This document shows positions 11,774 through 22,483 of a stretch of 64,000 nt of DNA, in pieces. The number at the start of each line of letters is the position of its first letter. Position 1 is the first letter of the stretch. Source of the DNA: Phoenix dactylifera. Lineage: Eukaryota > Streptophyta > Magnoliopsida > Arecales > Arecaceae. The position numbers and the translations under genes were made by a program. The DNA is taken from NCBI RefSeq assembly GCF_009389715.1, contig NC_052396.1:17080631-17144630 (forward strand), written 5' to 3'. Below the pieces are notes generated by a model that did no database searches, was not told the origin of the DNA, and saw only the letters and a list, made by a program, of their open reading frames with translations.

Positions 11774-12005
11774 ATTACACTTAAGTGCATCTCCCATGTC
11801 CGGGTCCACAACTATCTACTGCAGGATCAAATAAATGTTCTCTTTCTTCCTAATAAATTAGGGTACTTCCTTATCACAAAAGAAACCAGATGCAGTCCAA
11901 ATCCACAAAGACAAACTAAATTGTACATCAGTCAGAGAAATAACTACTGTTGTTCAAAACAATCACATGTTCCAAATGAGTTGGGTAAGGCCCTGTTTGG
12001 GGGAG

Positions 12006-12045
12006 CTTTTGGAGGGCCAGAAAGCACTTTCTGGCCCTCCAAAAG
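12006..12045. repeat. Perfect subterminal hairpin
   Basis: The arms CTTTTGGAGGGCCAGAAAG (12006-12024) and CTTTCTGGCCCTCCAAAAG (12027-12045) are exact reverse complements separated by CA, a 19-bp stem with a two-base spacer inside the left end of the Tourist-type element. Confidence 0.95.
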
Positions 12046-12507
12046 TACTTTTAGATGAAATACTGTGTTTGGTAAATTTTTCAAAAAGCTGTTTCAGCTT
12101 TTGCGGGAAGCTGAAAACAGCTTTTAGGAGAAAGCTCCAATTTGAAGCTTTTGGGAGGAAGCTGTTTCAGCTTTTTCGGAAAGCTGTATTTTTGACAAAA
12201 ATACCCATATTAAAATAACATAATTACATAGTTTGTCCCTTTATAAATCTAAAAATCTGCTGTAGCTAAGAACCCTACCCGTCAGACTCCCTTCCGTAAG
12301 AAAAGGTATTTTTCTTTTCAATTTTTGTATGCATCTCTTGAACCACATTTTAGAAGAAAAAATTTTTAATCCTTTTCCATACCTTTCAAAATCAATCTAT
12401 TGTTTTTTTTTATCATCAACCTCGCGGCCCGCGCTGAGGTTCTCCTCAAGCGTGGACCACGAAGAAGAGCCCCTGGACCGCGGAAAATTATTTTATGAAA
12501 AATTATA

Positions 12508-13300
12508 AAAAATTATTTTATACTAATAATTATAATATTTTATACCTTTATTTTTGTATTATACTATAAATATAATATCATATTATATTATATCATAATA
12601 CATTAATATGTTATATTAAATAATTTAATATTATGTTATATTATGAAAAATTAATTTATACTAATAATTATAATATTTTATACCTTTTTTTTGTATTATA
12701 CTATAAATATAATATCATATTATATTATATCATAATACATTAATATGTTATGTTAAATAATTTAATATTATGTTATATTATAGAAAATTAATTTATACTA
12801 ATAATTATAATATTTTATACCTTTATTATTGTATTATACTATAAATATTATATTATATTACATTACATTATAATACATCAATATGTTATTTTAAATAATT
12901 TTAATATTATGTTATATTATGAAAAATTAATTTATAATAATAATTATAATATTTTATACCTTTATTATTGTATTATACTATAAATATTGTATTATATTAC
13001 ATTACATTATAATACATTAATATGTTATTTTAAATAATTTAATATTATGTTATATTATGAGAAATTAATTTATACTAACAATTATAATAATTTATACTTT
13101 TATTATTGTATTATACTATAAATATAATATATATTACATTATATTATAATACATTAATATGTTATGTTAAATAATTTAATATTATGTTATATTACCAAAT
13201 ATTAATTTACTCTAATAATTATATTACTATTATGCTATATTAACATAATATTATTTTATATTACAATAATATTATACTATATCGTATATTTATGTATTAA
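12508..13300. repeat. AT minisatellite, period about 138 bp, five to six copies
   Basis: The anchor AAAATTAATTTATACTAATA (with small variants) recurs at about 12508, 12646, 12783, 12922, 13060 and 13200, spacing 137-139 bp. Each unit includes TATAATATTTTATACC and a TGTTAT/AATAATTTAATATTATG block. The last copy is decayed. The array is almost purely A/T and lies wholly inside the Tourist-type element. Confidence 0.9.
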
Positions 13301-13770
13301 TTTATGTTATGTTTTATTATGTTATGTTGTATAATACTATGCAATGTCCTTTATGGTAATTTTGTCATACAAAAGTACTTTCTCAGTTTGTTTACCAAAC
13401 ACAAAATAAAGTACCACAGCACTTTACGAATGTAGTTACCAAACAGCAAACAGCTTTTTATAACAGCTCTACTTCAGACAGCTCTACTTCCAACAGCTCT
13501 ACTTCCAACAGCTCTACTGCCAACAGCTCCCCCAAACAGGGCCTAAGTCTATGTCAACAAAGATAGATTTACACCTAACTGTGTAAGACTATCATTCTGT
13601 CCTGTTACTGTGAAAATCAAGCAACTATATAAATTGCCAAAAAAAAAAAGTTCACTAGATGCTGAAGTAATAAGATTCAAGTGTAACAGATTGTTGACTT
13701 AAAAACAATAGCCAGTGACATCAACAAAGATTTTTACAAGCAACAGAAACAGTCGTAAAGTTTGACTGCT

Positions 13771-16041
13771 TCAATAATTATACCTCAAAGGCAGTGGAAG
13801 AATATTAGATACTCGTGGAAAGGAAGGGAGAATTTCAATTCGAGTGCTGCCACTCCATTCTTCATAGAACTCTACTAAGAAATCCAGAATGAACTTGTGG
13901 CTTCTCTCTGCTCTCTCATTACTGGCCTGAAATTTTTCCCTGTGAATCACAGTAAAGAGAATCTTGAATGTTCTCAAAATACACTCAAGCATATACCCTA
14001 CACTATAACAAACAAGAATGACACTAGAACAACATCATCCCTGGTTCTAAAATTGAGAACTAGCACATAGGATGGTCAAATGCAACATGAGGATGCAACA
14101 AAGGATAGCTTAATTGTCAGTTACAAGTTACGGATTACTGACAGCTGCTTTTCTTTTGAAGGTAGAGAGGTGGAGTCCAAACATAACAAACAATGCTAGA
14201 ATAATTACAATATAAGAATAATATTGACTTGAATTTAAAAAATTCTACTGATAGCATATGCATATGCACATGAATACAGGCATAATTGTAACGATGCATG
14301 TCATTCCATTAAGGTTTGGACATGAGCTGAAATGGTCATGAACCAAGAACCCCTACACTTCATATATCTGTATTGTGAAATCGACAGCCTTATTCGTTAT
14401 ATCAGCTTATGCAAAAATTGAAATGAATCTTATATCAGAAATACACAACCTCTTAAAACTAATATTTCCATCACTCTGCCATAGGTATATCTATGCAAAC
14501 AAGTAGAGGGATACTTCAAAAGATCTGCATGCATATTTCTTGTTATCTATAAAATGCTCTGTAGTATATGGAGCAAGTTTCATGTTTTTCACTTATCTAC
14601 CTTTGTCTTCATCAAATCCTTCAGTTTGAAAAGTTTCTCATGGAAATGATTAATTGTAGTCTGCTTTTCATCTTTCTCCAAATATGCTTGCTTTGATAAA
14701 CCCTGTCATGGCAATAGCTTAGGTCATGCAGTATTGGTCCATACTTCCACCAAATGTGAAGCATCAAGCAATGCCTGAAACAAGACAAATTAACTAATAC
14801 ATGCTTATGCAGAAGAAATATCTGTACAGTAAATGGCTTAATTTCTGATCCAAAAAAGAAAAAACAATCAGAAACTCAGAAGTGCAAACAATACCCATTA
14901 TTGAGCCACCACTCTTTATGAGTCATTTGAATGTCCAGAAAGCTCCATGTAACCGTTTAAGTGTATCAACCCAAAAGCCAAGTGGTACAATAACAGATGA
15001 TTTACCAGAATTGTCGCCTGACAGAAGACATATATGGCTTTCTACTTTAAGTTTGCAGGCTAATAAAAATTAGGAATAAATTATACTTACACCTAATAGT
15101 ATAAAAAACCTACATTTACCCTACTTAAGGTTTATTTTTACCCAATATTTTAACCCATAACTTAACAGAATGTTAATTAAACTCTTAACTTTAAATGGAA
15201 CCAAAATATCACATCGGAAAAAATTTCGAACAGGACCAAAACAATCTGACGTAACAGTCACCCAAGGATATAAGAAAATATATGCATCCTCCTCCCCACT
15301 TAAGAGCAATTTGACTATTCGCGTGAGGTAAATGGTTTCACTAACACCGTTAATTTAATTGGGTGTAAGTATAGGTCTTACAAACTATTAGGTGTAAGTG
15401 TAATAAACGTAAACCTCGGGAGGGGTTTGTAATTTAGTCTAAAAATTAAATACTATACCTCTTTAATGCTTCTGCGGAAAGCTATTGTGTTCACTCATTT
15501 AGAGGAATAAGTTACCAAGAGCTACAAACAACTTCACGTAACCATAGACATGGTGCATTAGCAATCACCTAGTAAATTCCAATGTCATGATATCATGGTA
15601 AAAGGAAAAACCTTAATTCATGTCCGTGGAGTGACCAGGGAAAACATACAGCTTCAAAATTTAGACATATTTGACGACAAAAGAGCGTAAACAACCTCAA
15701 ATAAACCGAGCATACCAAATGGGAATTGAACCAATGCGCACGAACATCCATTAAAAAGACAATGTAGGTGGGCTATCGAGCCGCAGCATCAAATGAAAAT
15801 GAGTTGGGCAACAAGAACCAAAGGAAGAGAGAAGGGGATAGAGGGGGGAAAGGGGTGAGGAATGCCTTGCTATCTCCAAGCTTTGAGGGAAGGAATCCAA
15901 GCCCTTTTCTTCGGCGAGGGAGAGGGCCAGGTCGTGGACGAAGAAGGCGTGGGCCGCGTCGTGGGAGGCGTCGCGCCCTCCCATGGTCGAAACCACCAGC
16001 CTCTCCGCCTTCCTTACCACCTCCGGCGTCGCCGCCTCCAT
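13771..16041 (-). pseudogene. HD-domain metal-dependent phosphohydrolase pseudogene
   Basis: Three exon remnants match the plant cytosolic HD-domain phosphohydrolase family (about 215 residues). Exon 1 (15871-16041) starts MEAATPEVVRKAERLV, holds the first metal-binding piece SHDAAHAFFVHDLALSLA and ends SLEI, with a GC instead of a GT donor. A middle exon (14601-14774) encodes CFTFGG and then QTTINHFHEKLFKLKDLM. Its conserved GIARC is GIA-stop-C (CGA to TGA), and frameshifts separate CFTFGG from QTTINH. The last exon (13771-13926) reads ASNERAERSHKFILDFLVEF then YEEWSG. The exons that should carry LLHDIGDYKY and VQDADRLDA were not found between 14775 and 15870, where an inverted-repeat element now sits. 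Loss of the catalytic HD pair plus stop and frameshifts makes this a pseudogene. An intact paralog is expected elsewhere. Confidence 0.82.
15079..15445. mobile_element. Inverted-repeat element (MITE-like) inside the HD pseudogene
   Basis: The left arm ACTTACACCTAATAGT (about 15085-15100) pairs with ACTATTAGGTGTAAGT (about 15384-15399). The similarity extends about 45 bp on each side (ATACTTACACC / GGTGTAAGTAT words). The element is about 0.35 kb with no coding frame. The exact ends and target duplication are unclear, so superfamily is unassigned. Confidence 0.55.
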
Positions 16042-18999
16042 CTCCTTTCCTCTCTGTCTCTCTCTCCGCCATCGCATGGGAGACAAGCCGCGCTGGGAGA
16101 CAAGGAGGGCTCCCAGGAGACAGAAGACGAGAAGTGAATATTTTTCAGATTGAGTCAGGGTTTCCATCCCGGACCATAAGTACGCAACCTTAATCTGTAC
16201 TTATTTTTTTTAAAAAAAACAATTTTTATAATTTATTATTATAACTCATTCTATTAATTTAAAATCAACAATGGAGATTTCACATCCGGTGATAACGATC
16301 TACATCATAAAAATAACTTTGAAACTAAAAATTGTATTATTAAAGATTTATTTATACATCAAATAATCTAAAAATATATTATTTTAAAATTTGATATGAT
16401 GTTTTGTATGATTTACAATTTGGAAATAACCAAAATTATTGTATTTTAGCGCATTCATATTTCATAATATAAAAACCATAATTAATGGAGTTGATTTTTA
16501 ACTCATATGCTTTGTGCTTAATTTGCCTTCCAATTTTTATTATATAAAACATTACTACCATAATGTGTTCTCAATTATATATATATATATATATAGACAT
16601 ACATATATACATATATACATATATACATACAAATGTTTGTATATATTCATTTGTGCAATCTCACATTCCTTTTTAAACTAATCCAACAAGTTAAACATGT
16701 TCTACAACCAAGGGTTTCTCTAATTTTTTTTCCAAGGTAAAGAAACAAATCCATATATATCATACATGATGTCATCAGCAAAACAAGATTCAGGCTTGGT
16801 GAAGGTTGCAATTAAGTTTAGAAAAGATAAAAGGACAAATAAAAGCAAGCAGTAGGTGCATTACAAAAGGCACTGATTGAAATAATCTTTCTTGGATTAG
16901 AAGTGGCCACAATATTTTAATTAATAATTAATATTTCAAACCATCATGATATAAACTTATAATATTGTATTCATTTTTTCTATTTTCTCTTTTCCTAGGC
17001 GAAGGACCTGAGTTCCTCTTGTCGCTTGTTAGTTGCTATACTACTTACGATATATTTTGATTCCATATCTTATGTTTTCACTTGTTTGAGCCTCTACCTA
17101 TTTTTGAGTCATGATGGTGTTTAATGCCTGAACCTTCAAGTATGTATGCTTGATATATTTTATTTCAGCACCAAACACAACGTGAACAAAATCTTGTACT
17201 CAAGATTTATCTTCTTCTTCTTTCTCCTAAGCAAAAAAAAAAAAAGATTTATCTTCTTGGCTGACTATGCCGTAGATATTGATAAACCCCGGCCACTGTT
17301 CTGAAATTGCTGAGCATTAAGAGTGGTCTTTCTAATTAAAAAGACTTGTGGATACAATATTATCCTCTTCCCTGATTGCCTCTCTAGCCAAGGAGTTGCC
17401 AGCTAAACCATCTAGAGTTTCATCCTTGTTTTCAATTCGTGCTAGCTAGCCTTCTTCCTACTCTTTATCTCAGTCATTTCAGTGTAGAACTAGCTTCCTT
17501 TCTCTCTTTCCAGCCCTTTTAATTCTCTCTCTCTTTCTATTGGAACCAATCCTCTTTTGTACATTCTATATTTCTATTAATAAAATTTGGGTGGATCATT
17601 CCTTCCTTTCATGAACAAAATAGTGTTGAGAGGATGTCATTTCCATCACCAAGGGTGAATCTAATACTATCTAGAATGGTTCCAGATTAATATCATTTGG
17701 GATATAATACATACTCTCTCGTCACATGGCCACTCTAACCAACCAAATTGATGACCATCGGTTCTAGATAAACTAATAGTTAGCAAAATTTTGCTTCTTA
17801 CAAACATATATGCTTGATGTATGTTATTCATGGCTTCATACTTTTTGTAAATATTTGCAATCAAAATCTACGAGTTTAGATTCATCCTTACCTTTCTTGT
17901 TTAGGGGTTTCAGTTCTTTCCAATCATAAGAGGCATGCCTTAATTTGCCTGATGCCTCTCAAGTTGAGACCCTTCAAAATATCAAATTATATGGTCAAAA
18001 CCAGACTTTTTTCCCTCCTCCATAAAACAAGCATCGATATTCCTCAGTAACCATCATCTTATTAGTTTCTGTGCTTCTCTGCTATGTGTGCTGTGACAAG
18101 CAAAAAGAATAATAAATCAAGAAGAAAAAAAAGAAGAAGAATACATAATATTTACGTAGTTTGGTCTATTGACCTATGTCCATAAGCAAAGATGACACAA
18201 AAGTTCCACCATAGAATATTGGAGATTATAGAGTATAAGTTTTTTCCTCTAACTCTAGTCCTCGATATACCTGGCCTCTAGAATATTCAACTCTCTTTCT
18301 TTAAAAAAATTTATAAAAGGTATGTTTAATAGAGTAAGTCGATTTGGACTCAAACTAGTAATCTCTAAAATACTCAACTCTTATTGCAATGTGCACCACT
18401 CGCTTCGCTCGCTCTGCTCTGAAAAAAGATTCATTTTCTGGCTTTTAGAGTTTGTTAACTCAAGATATACTCAACGTTGTTTTATGTAGACTTACCTTGT
18501 GACTTTGAATACCTTTCTTTTCACCACCTAACGGAATTTTTTTTATATTTTCCTCCCACAACCATCTCCCTACTTTAATTGAAAGGATTTAAAAGACGAT
18601 GTGCAGGCTCTGGTTGCAGTAGACGTCCACTTCTTGTAACCTTAAAATCTGAGAGCAAATGGATAAAGTTCTAGTTGAAGATGTGGAAGTTTCCAAGAAC
18701 CAACCATAGACCTCTTTGAAAGCAAACAAGAGACTAAGATGGAATGGAAGAGATCTCTTCCCCACCTATTCCAAAAGCAAATTAAACATGAGGAAGTGTT
18801 TCGCTAATGAGATTCTCTTGCAACATCCCAGTCTTCTAGCCAACTCTTTTTTGGTCATATACTCATATGTGAGCCAAATAATTTCCTCATCATCCCGCCA
18901 ATTTAAAGATTTAACCTTTTCGGTATGATACCCTTTCTTATCTTCATTTCCACAACTTAGATGGAAAAAGATGCTTGGGGCCTTCAGTGAATACACAAA
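16042..18999. other. Non-coding spacer
   Basis: AT-rich. It holds a (TA)n/(TACATA)n microsatellite at about 16575-16630, several poly-A runs and no frame resembling a known protein. Short open frames here (60-70 codons) lack motifs. Confidence 0.5.
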
Positions 19000-19478
19000 G
19001 GGCTCGTTTGGTTCGCGGAAAGCATTTTTTCTTCTAGGAATATGATTCCTAGGAAACAAATTCCTAGGAAGAGGATACTTAGGAAAGTACTTTTGGCATG
19101 TTTGGTTGACCATGAGAAAGCGACAAATTTTCAAAGTGCTTATATTTGGTTGGCCATCCACTTTTCTGGAAAAGTTATGTATAATTCCTATTATGCCCTT
19201 AATAAAAATTAGGTATTTAATGCCTCTTTAATGCTTCTTTAATGCTGAAGGGCCTTTTTGGAAAAAAATAAAAATAAAGTGATTCCCGCCTCATGGGAAA
19301 GTAACTTTTCCATGTTTCTCATGGGAAAGACTTTTCCATGAAATGTGGGAATCATATTCCCACGGGAATACAACTTTTCCATCTCTCTCCTTTGAAAACT
19401 CCAACCAAACAAGAGGCATCTCATTACTTTCCCGTTGACCACACTTTCCCCCTCTTTTTCCACGAACTAAACGAGCCC
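19000..19478. mobile_element. Tourist-like MITE, 479 bp
   Basis: The terminal repeat GGGCTCGTTTGGTTCGCGG at 19000 pairs with the complement of CCACGAACTAAACGAGCCC ending 19478 (16 of 19 positions). The flanks carry AAA on both sides, a possible 3-bp duplication. The interior has many TTCCTAGGAA and GGGAATC/CCATGGGAA-type near-palindromes and no coding capacity. Confidence 0.75.
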
Positions 19479-20320
19479 AAAGAGTAGTAATACATTACCA
19501 GAAAAGAGCTCCATGCCTCATGGCATCCAGCACCCTAAATAAGGATGAGGAGAAGAAGAACAGGAAGAAGATGGTATTGATCCTTGCCCAACAAAATTAT
19601 AATAATATTGGCTTCAAAGATATTTTTATATGTGTTCTCGATATCATATTATGTTGATCCTTCAAACCTGCTACTAGCTGACAAGTTTTCTCCATCTTCC
19701 TACTCTTGAACGAAAAAAATAAAGGAAAAAAAAGATACGAAAGATAGGAAAAAAATGGATATATCTCCAATTTAGCCAAAAAAATATCAAAGAAAAGATT
19801 TTAAATTTCTCCTTCTCCCTTAATTTCTATGCAATCCTTTGTGATTCCCACTTTGCCATAAGCAATTATCATCTAATTTTACATCCTATGAAATCATGGG
19901 CATCCATTAAACACATCTTATGCTCTGTATGCTTGGCATGTGCTAGAGTGCCAGCTGTCATCAAGGTAGGAAGTCGAGGTAGAGCTGAAAAATCGCCCCA
20001 ATAATATCTCTAAATTATGACTCCATCTTGTAATTCGAACTCATTTTTACATTATTTTCCAAATATCTCCAAAGCCCAGCTCTCTTCTCATCCCAAAGTA
20101 TGGCACCAATTTGCTTTTTCATTTCTATTTGAATAGATTCATTACGAGGCTCATGTGCAGATCACGTGCAAGATATTAGGTATTAAAATGCATAATTAGG
20201 GATATGACAGACCTGCTGTCTCTGCGTTTAGATTAATTTTTTGATTAAAAAAATCAAAAATATTAGAAGTATAGGGTACTTTTCAAAAGAACCCTGTAAG
20301 TTTAGAATTTTCCATACCCC
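19479..20320. other. Non-coding spacer
   Basis: AT-rich spacer. A poly-A/T-rich stretch lies at 19700-19790 and no supported gene is present. Confidence 0.5.
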
Positions 20321-20322
20321 AT

Positions 20323-20347
20323 CTATATGTATATATATATATATATC
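20323..20347 (+). promoter_or_regulatory. TATA-rich stretch upstream of the membrane-protein gene
   Basis: A (TA)n run of about 25 bp lies roughly 115-140 bp before the chosen ATG at 20462. It could serve as a TATA element but is also just a microsatellite. Confidence 0.3.
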
Positions 20348-20461
20348 AAAGAAGCTTGTCAACCAAGGAGGTTTTTGGTCTACAACAAGAAACTTAGACC
20401 CCGGCATATACATCCATGTCATTCTTCCCCCTAAGTATTGTGGTTTCCCTCGGCAGACCAT

Positions 20462-22450
20462 ATGCCTCCCGAGAAGAGCAACCATCGCAAAATTCCAAGC
20501 CGGAAGAGATGGTGGTGCCTCCCCTCCTGCTTCGTAGGGTCTCTCGTCTCCGGCTCCGATGGCTCCCACCGTTCCGGCCGCCCTGCCGGGTCGAGGCCCA
20601 AGCTGATCTCCTGGTCCAGATACCGGAAGAAGAAGAAGACCGCCCCCCTCGACGGCGTTCGCCTCGATAACGAAGCATCAGCTCAGAAAGACAGTGAGCC
20701 CTCCGAGGTTGGTTTCAGCTCTTCTTGATCTCTTCTTGCTTCTTTCCTTTCGGAGGGTGGCGGGCAGCGAGCTGATCGACCGTTGGATCTCTTTTAGCGC
20801 GGTCGATGGACGGTCGATTGGTCAGGGGAGTTGCGGTGCCGGCGAATCCACCGCCGGGTCGGTCGTAGTTCGCGTCGATTGCTAGAATTTTGGTTCACCT
20901 CCCCCTCGTGCGGTTCTGCACGAATCTTGAGGAGCCATCGTCGTTGAGAATCACCGACGAACATGAAATACATGATGGCGTTGACAACGGGGTTGGTATA
21001 GACCGTAGACCCTACTATTAGTCACGTGCAATGCACGTGACGTGCTCTCGTCGCGTTGCTCTAACGGTGGATTCGGAAAAGTCCACGCGTGCCCCTTGGT
21101 CGCGTCTACGTCGAAGCTTCCAGGGGCCCCACATCGCTTGCCGCGAGCTGCGACCCGCGGGTTGATGACGTGGCATCGCTCGTTTCCTTCTCCACATAAG
21201 CTGTCTGTGCTCGGACGGCGTATGTCGTGCTATCTTGGCAAGTCCGAACTACCGTTCTGATGGGGCCCAGTCTTCCCCGTGGGGCCATCTACGTGAAGAC
21301 ACGTTAGCACATTATGCTGGTTGCTGTCTCGGATGCGACAGCTGATTCTGGGTTCCCAGCCTAAAATAGGATCATGAGAATATTTACTCCTATCAGAATA
21401 AATATTTAATACATTATTTTATTTCTATTTAGTTAAATCTTTTTGAAGCTTGGATTTTTGAGGCTCCTCAAGGTACAAACCTGAACTGATTTTTTAGCGC
21501 CAAACGCTACGGGTTGGTAGCACAAAATACCAACAATGCCCCTTGACGATTCATAAAAATCCATGAGTTGAACAAAGTATTAGGAAGATTCTAGAGGGGA
21601 TGAAACATGTTTCTTTTTAAATTTCTGAGTCAAGTTAAAGAATTTCGAATCTAGATTATAGATAATTAGTGTATGTAAGATATGTCACTGTGATTGAAGG
21701 AGATCCTATCTCCCCAAAAGTCAAAATTTAAAGAAAAAGCCTTATCTTAAAAAGCGAATATTTTCTACTCTTCTTTGTAATATTTATTTCAAAAATAAAA
21801 ATAAATAAAGAGTTAAAAGGATTTTAGAATGGAATAAATTTCAAAACTTATTCTGATGACAATGTTGCCAATTTTATTGACCAGCAAATCGGGTTCACTG
21901 TTTGGATTAGGGTCGAACCAATAGAAGCCGAGGCAGCGCCCAACAAGTGCAGCAGGTTGCCGACTCCCAACTCCATTCAGGAATCGACCCCGAGCAGCCA
22001 CGCCTTCCCCGAATCTCGAAGCAATACAGCACCCGCAGCGGAGAGGCCCCACCGTCTCGGAAATCCAACACGGTTCGAACCAGGTCCACGACCGGTCACC
22101 CTGGCTCGCCCGTGCACATCCATCCAGCTACCTCCCATAAAAGCCCGGTCCGAACCGGATCGCTCAAACCGACCGCTGGGATCTGGGTCATGGTGGTGAC
22201 TCTTGCCGTGATGGTTTTCTTCGGCCGGGCCTCGGCCCTTATTTGTCTGTGCTCTTGCATGTACCTTGTCCCACTTTTGAGTGTGGGCAAGGATGATGGC
22301 TCCGATGGTGATGGGTTGGCTTCAAGAGAAGTTGATATGGATTCAGACGAGTACAAGAAGAGAGTCATATTGGAAGGGTTGTTGGAGAGGAATGGCCGGA
22401 AGCCGTCGAGTTCTTTAGCTGCCATGGCTTCGGCCGATGGAATGCGGTAG
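20462..22450 (+). CDS. Plant-specific single-pass membrane protein, uncharacterised (At5g23160-like)
   Basis: Predicted exons 20462-20707 and 21911-22450, both phase 0, encode about 261 residues. Exon 1 starts MPPEKSNHRKIPSRKRWWC, has a Cys/Trp-rich piece and then the basic SWSRYRKKKKTAPLD, and ends at GAG|GTTGGT. Exon 2 has a Ser/Pro/Arg-rich linker, one hydrophobic helix (about 172-200: IWVMVVTLAVMVFFGRASAL and the Cys-rich LICLCSCMYLVPLL) and a conserved tail DSDEYKKRVILEGLLERNGR. This layout of basic N-terminus, one helix and an EYKKRVxLEGxLERN tail matches a plant family of unknown function as I remember it. The alternative acceptor at 21952|21953 would drop 14 residues. It is adjacent, tail to tail, to an NBS-LRR relic. 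The exon joint needs RNA evidence. Confidence 0.68.
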
Positions 22451-22483
22451 AGGAATGGCTTCGAGTAGTTCTTTCTTTTTTGT

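Larger units (their letters stand above)
11989..13543. mobile_element. Tourist/PIF-Harbinger-type non-autonomous element, 1555 bp
   Basis: Perfect terminal inverted repeats GGCCCTGTTTGGGGGAGCT (left 11989; right complement ends 13543) are flanked by the 3-bp duplication TAA (11986-11988 and 13544-13546), the hallmark of PIF/Harbinger insertions. There is no transposase frame. Internal parts in order: a subterminal perfect hairpin (12006-12045); a small GC-rich island (about 12420-12483); a roughly 138-bp AT minisatellite (12508-13300); and a run of CAGCTCTACTTC repeats before the right end (about 13446-13525). It is unusually long for a MITE because of the minisatellite. Confidence 0.85.

Noticed and set aside
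10679-11834. Two plus-strand open frames of about 300 codons in the GC-rich block
   Set aside because: They overlap in different frames, minus-strand frames are equally open, the products are Arg/Ala/Gly low-complexity sequence, and stop codons are simply rare at this GC content.
14880-15020. Minus-strand stretch reading SGDNSGKSSVIVPLGFWVDT near the HD pseudogene
   Set aside because: I tested whether it was the missing HD catalytic exon. It has none of the expected HDIGDYKY or QDADRLDA residues, so it is not used in the model.
15768-16193. Plus-strand 141-codon frame over the HD pseudogene first exon
   Set aside because: Its Arg/Pro/Ser-rich product is the antisense of a GC-rich exon with clear family homology on the minus strand.
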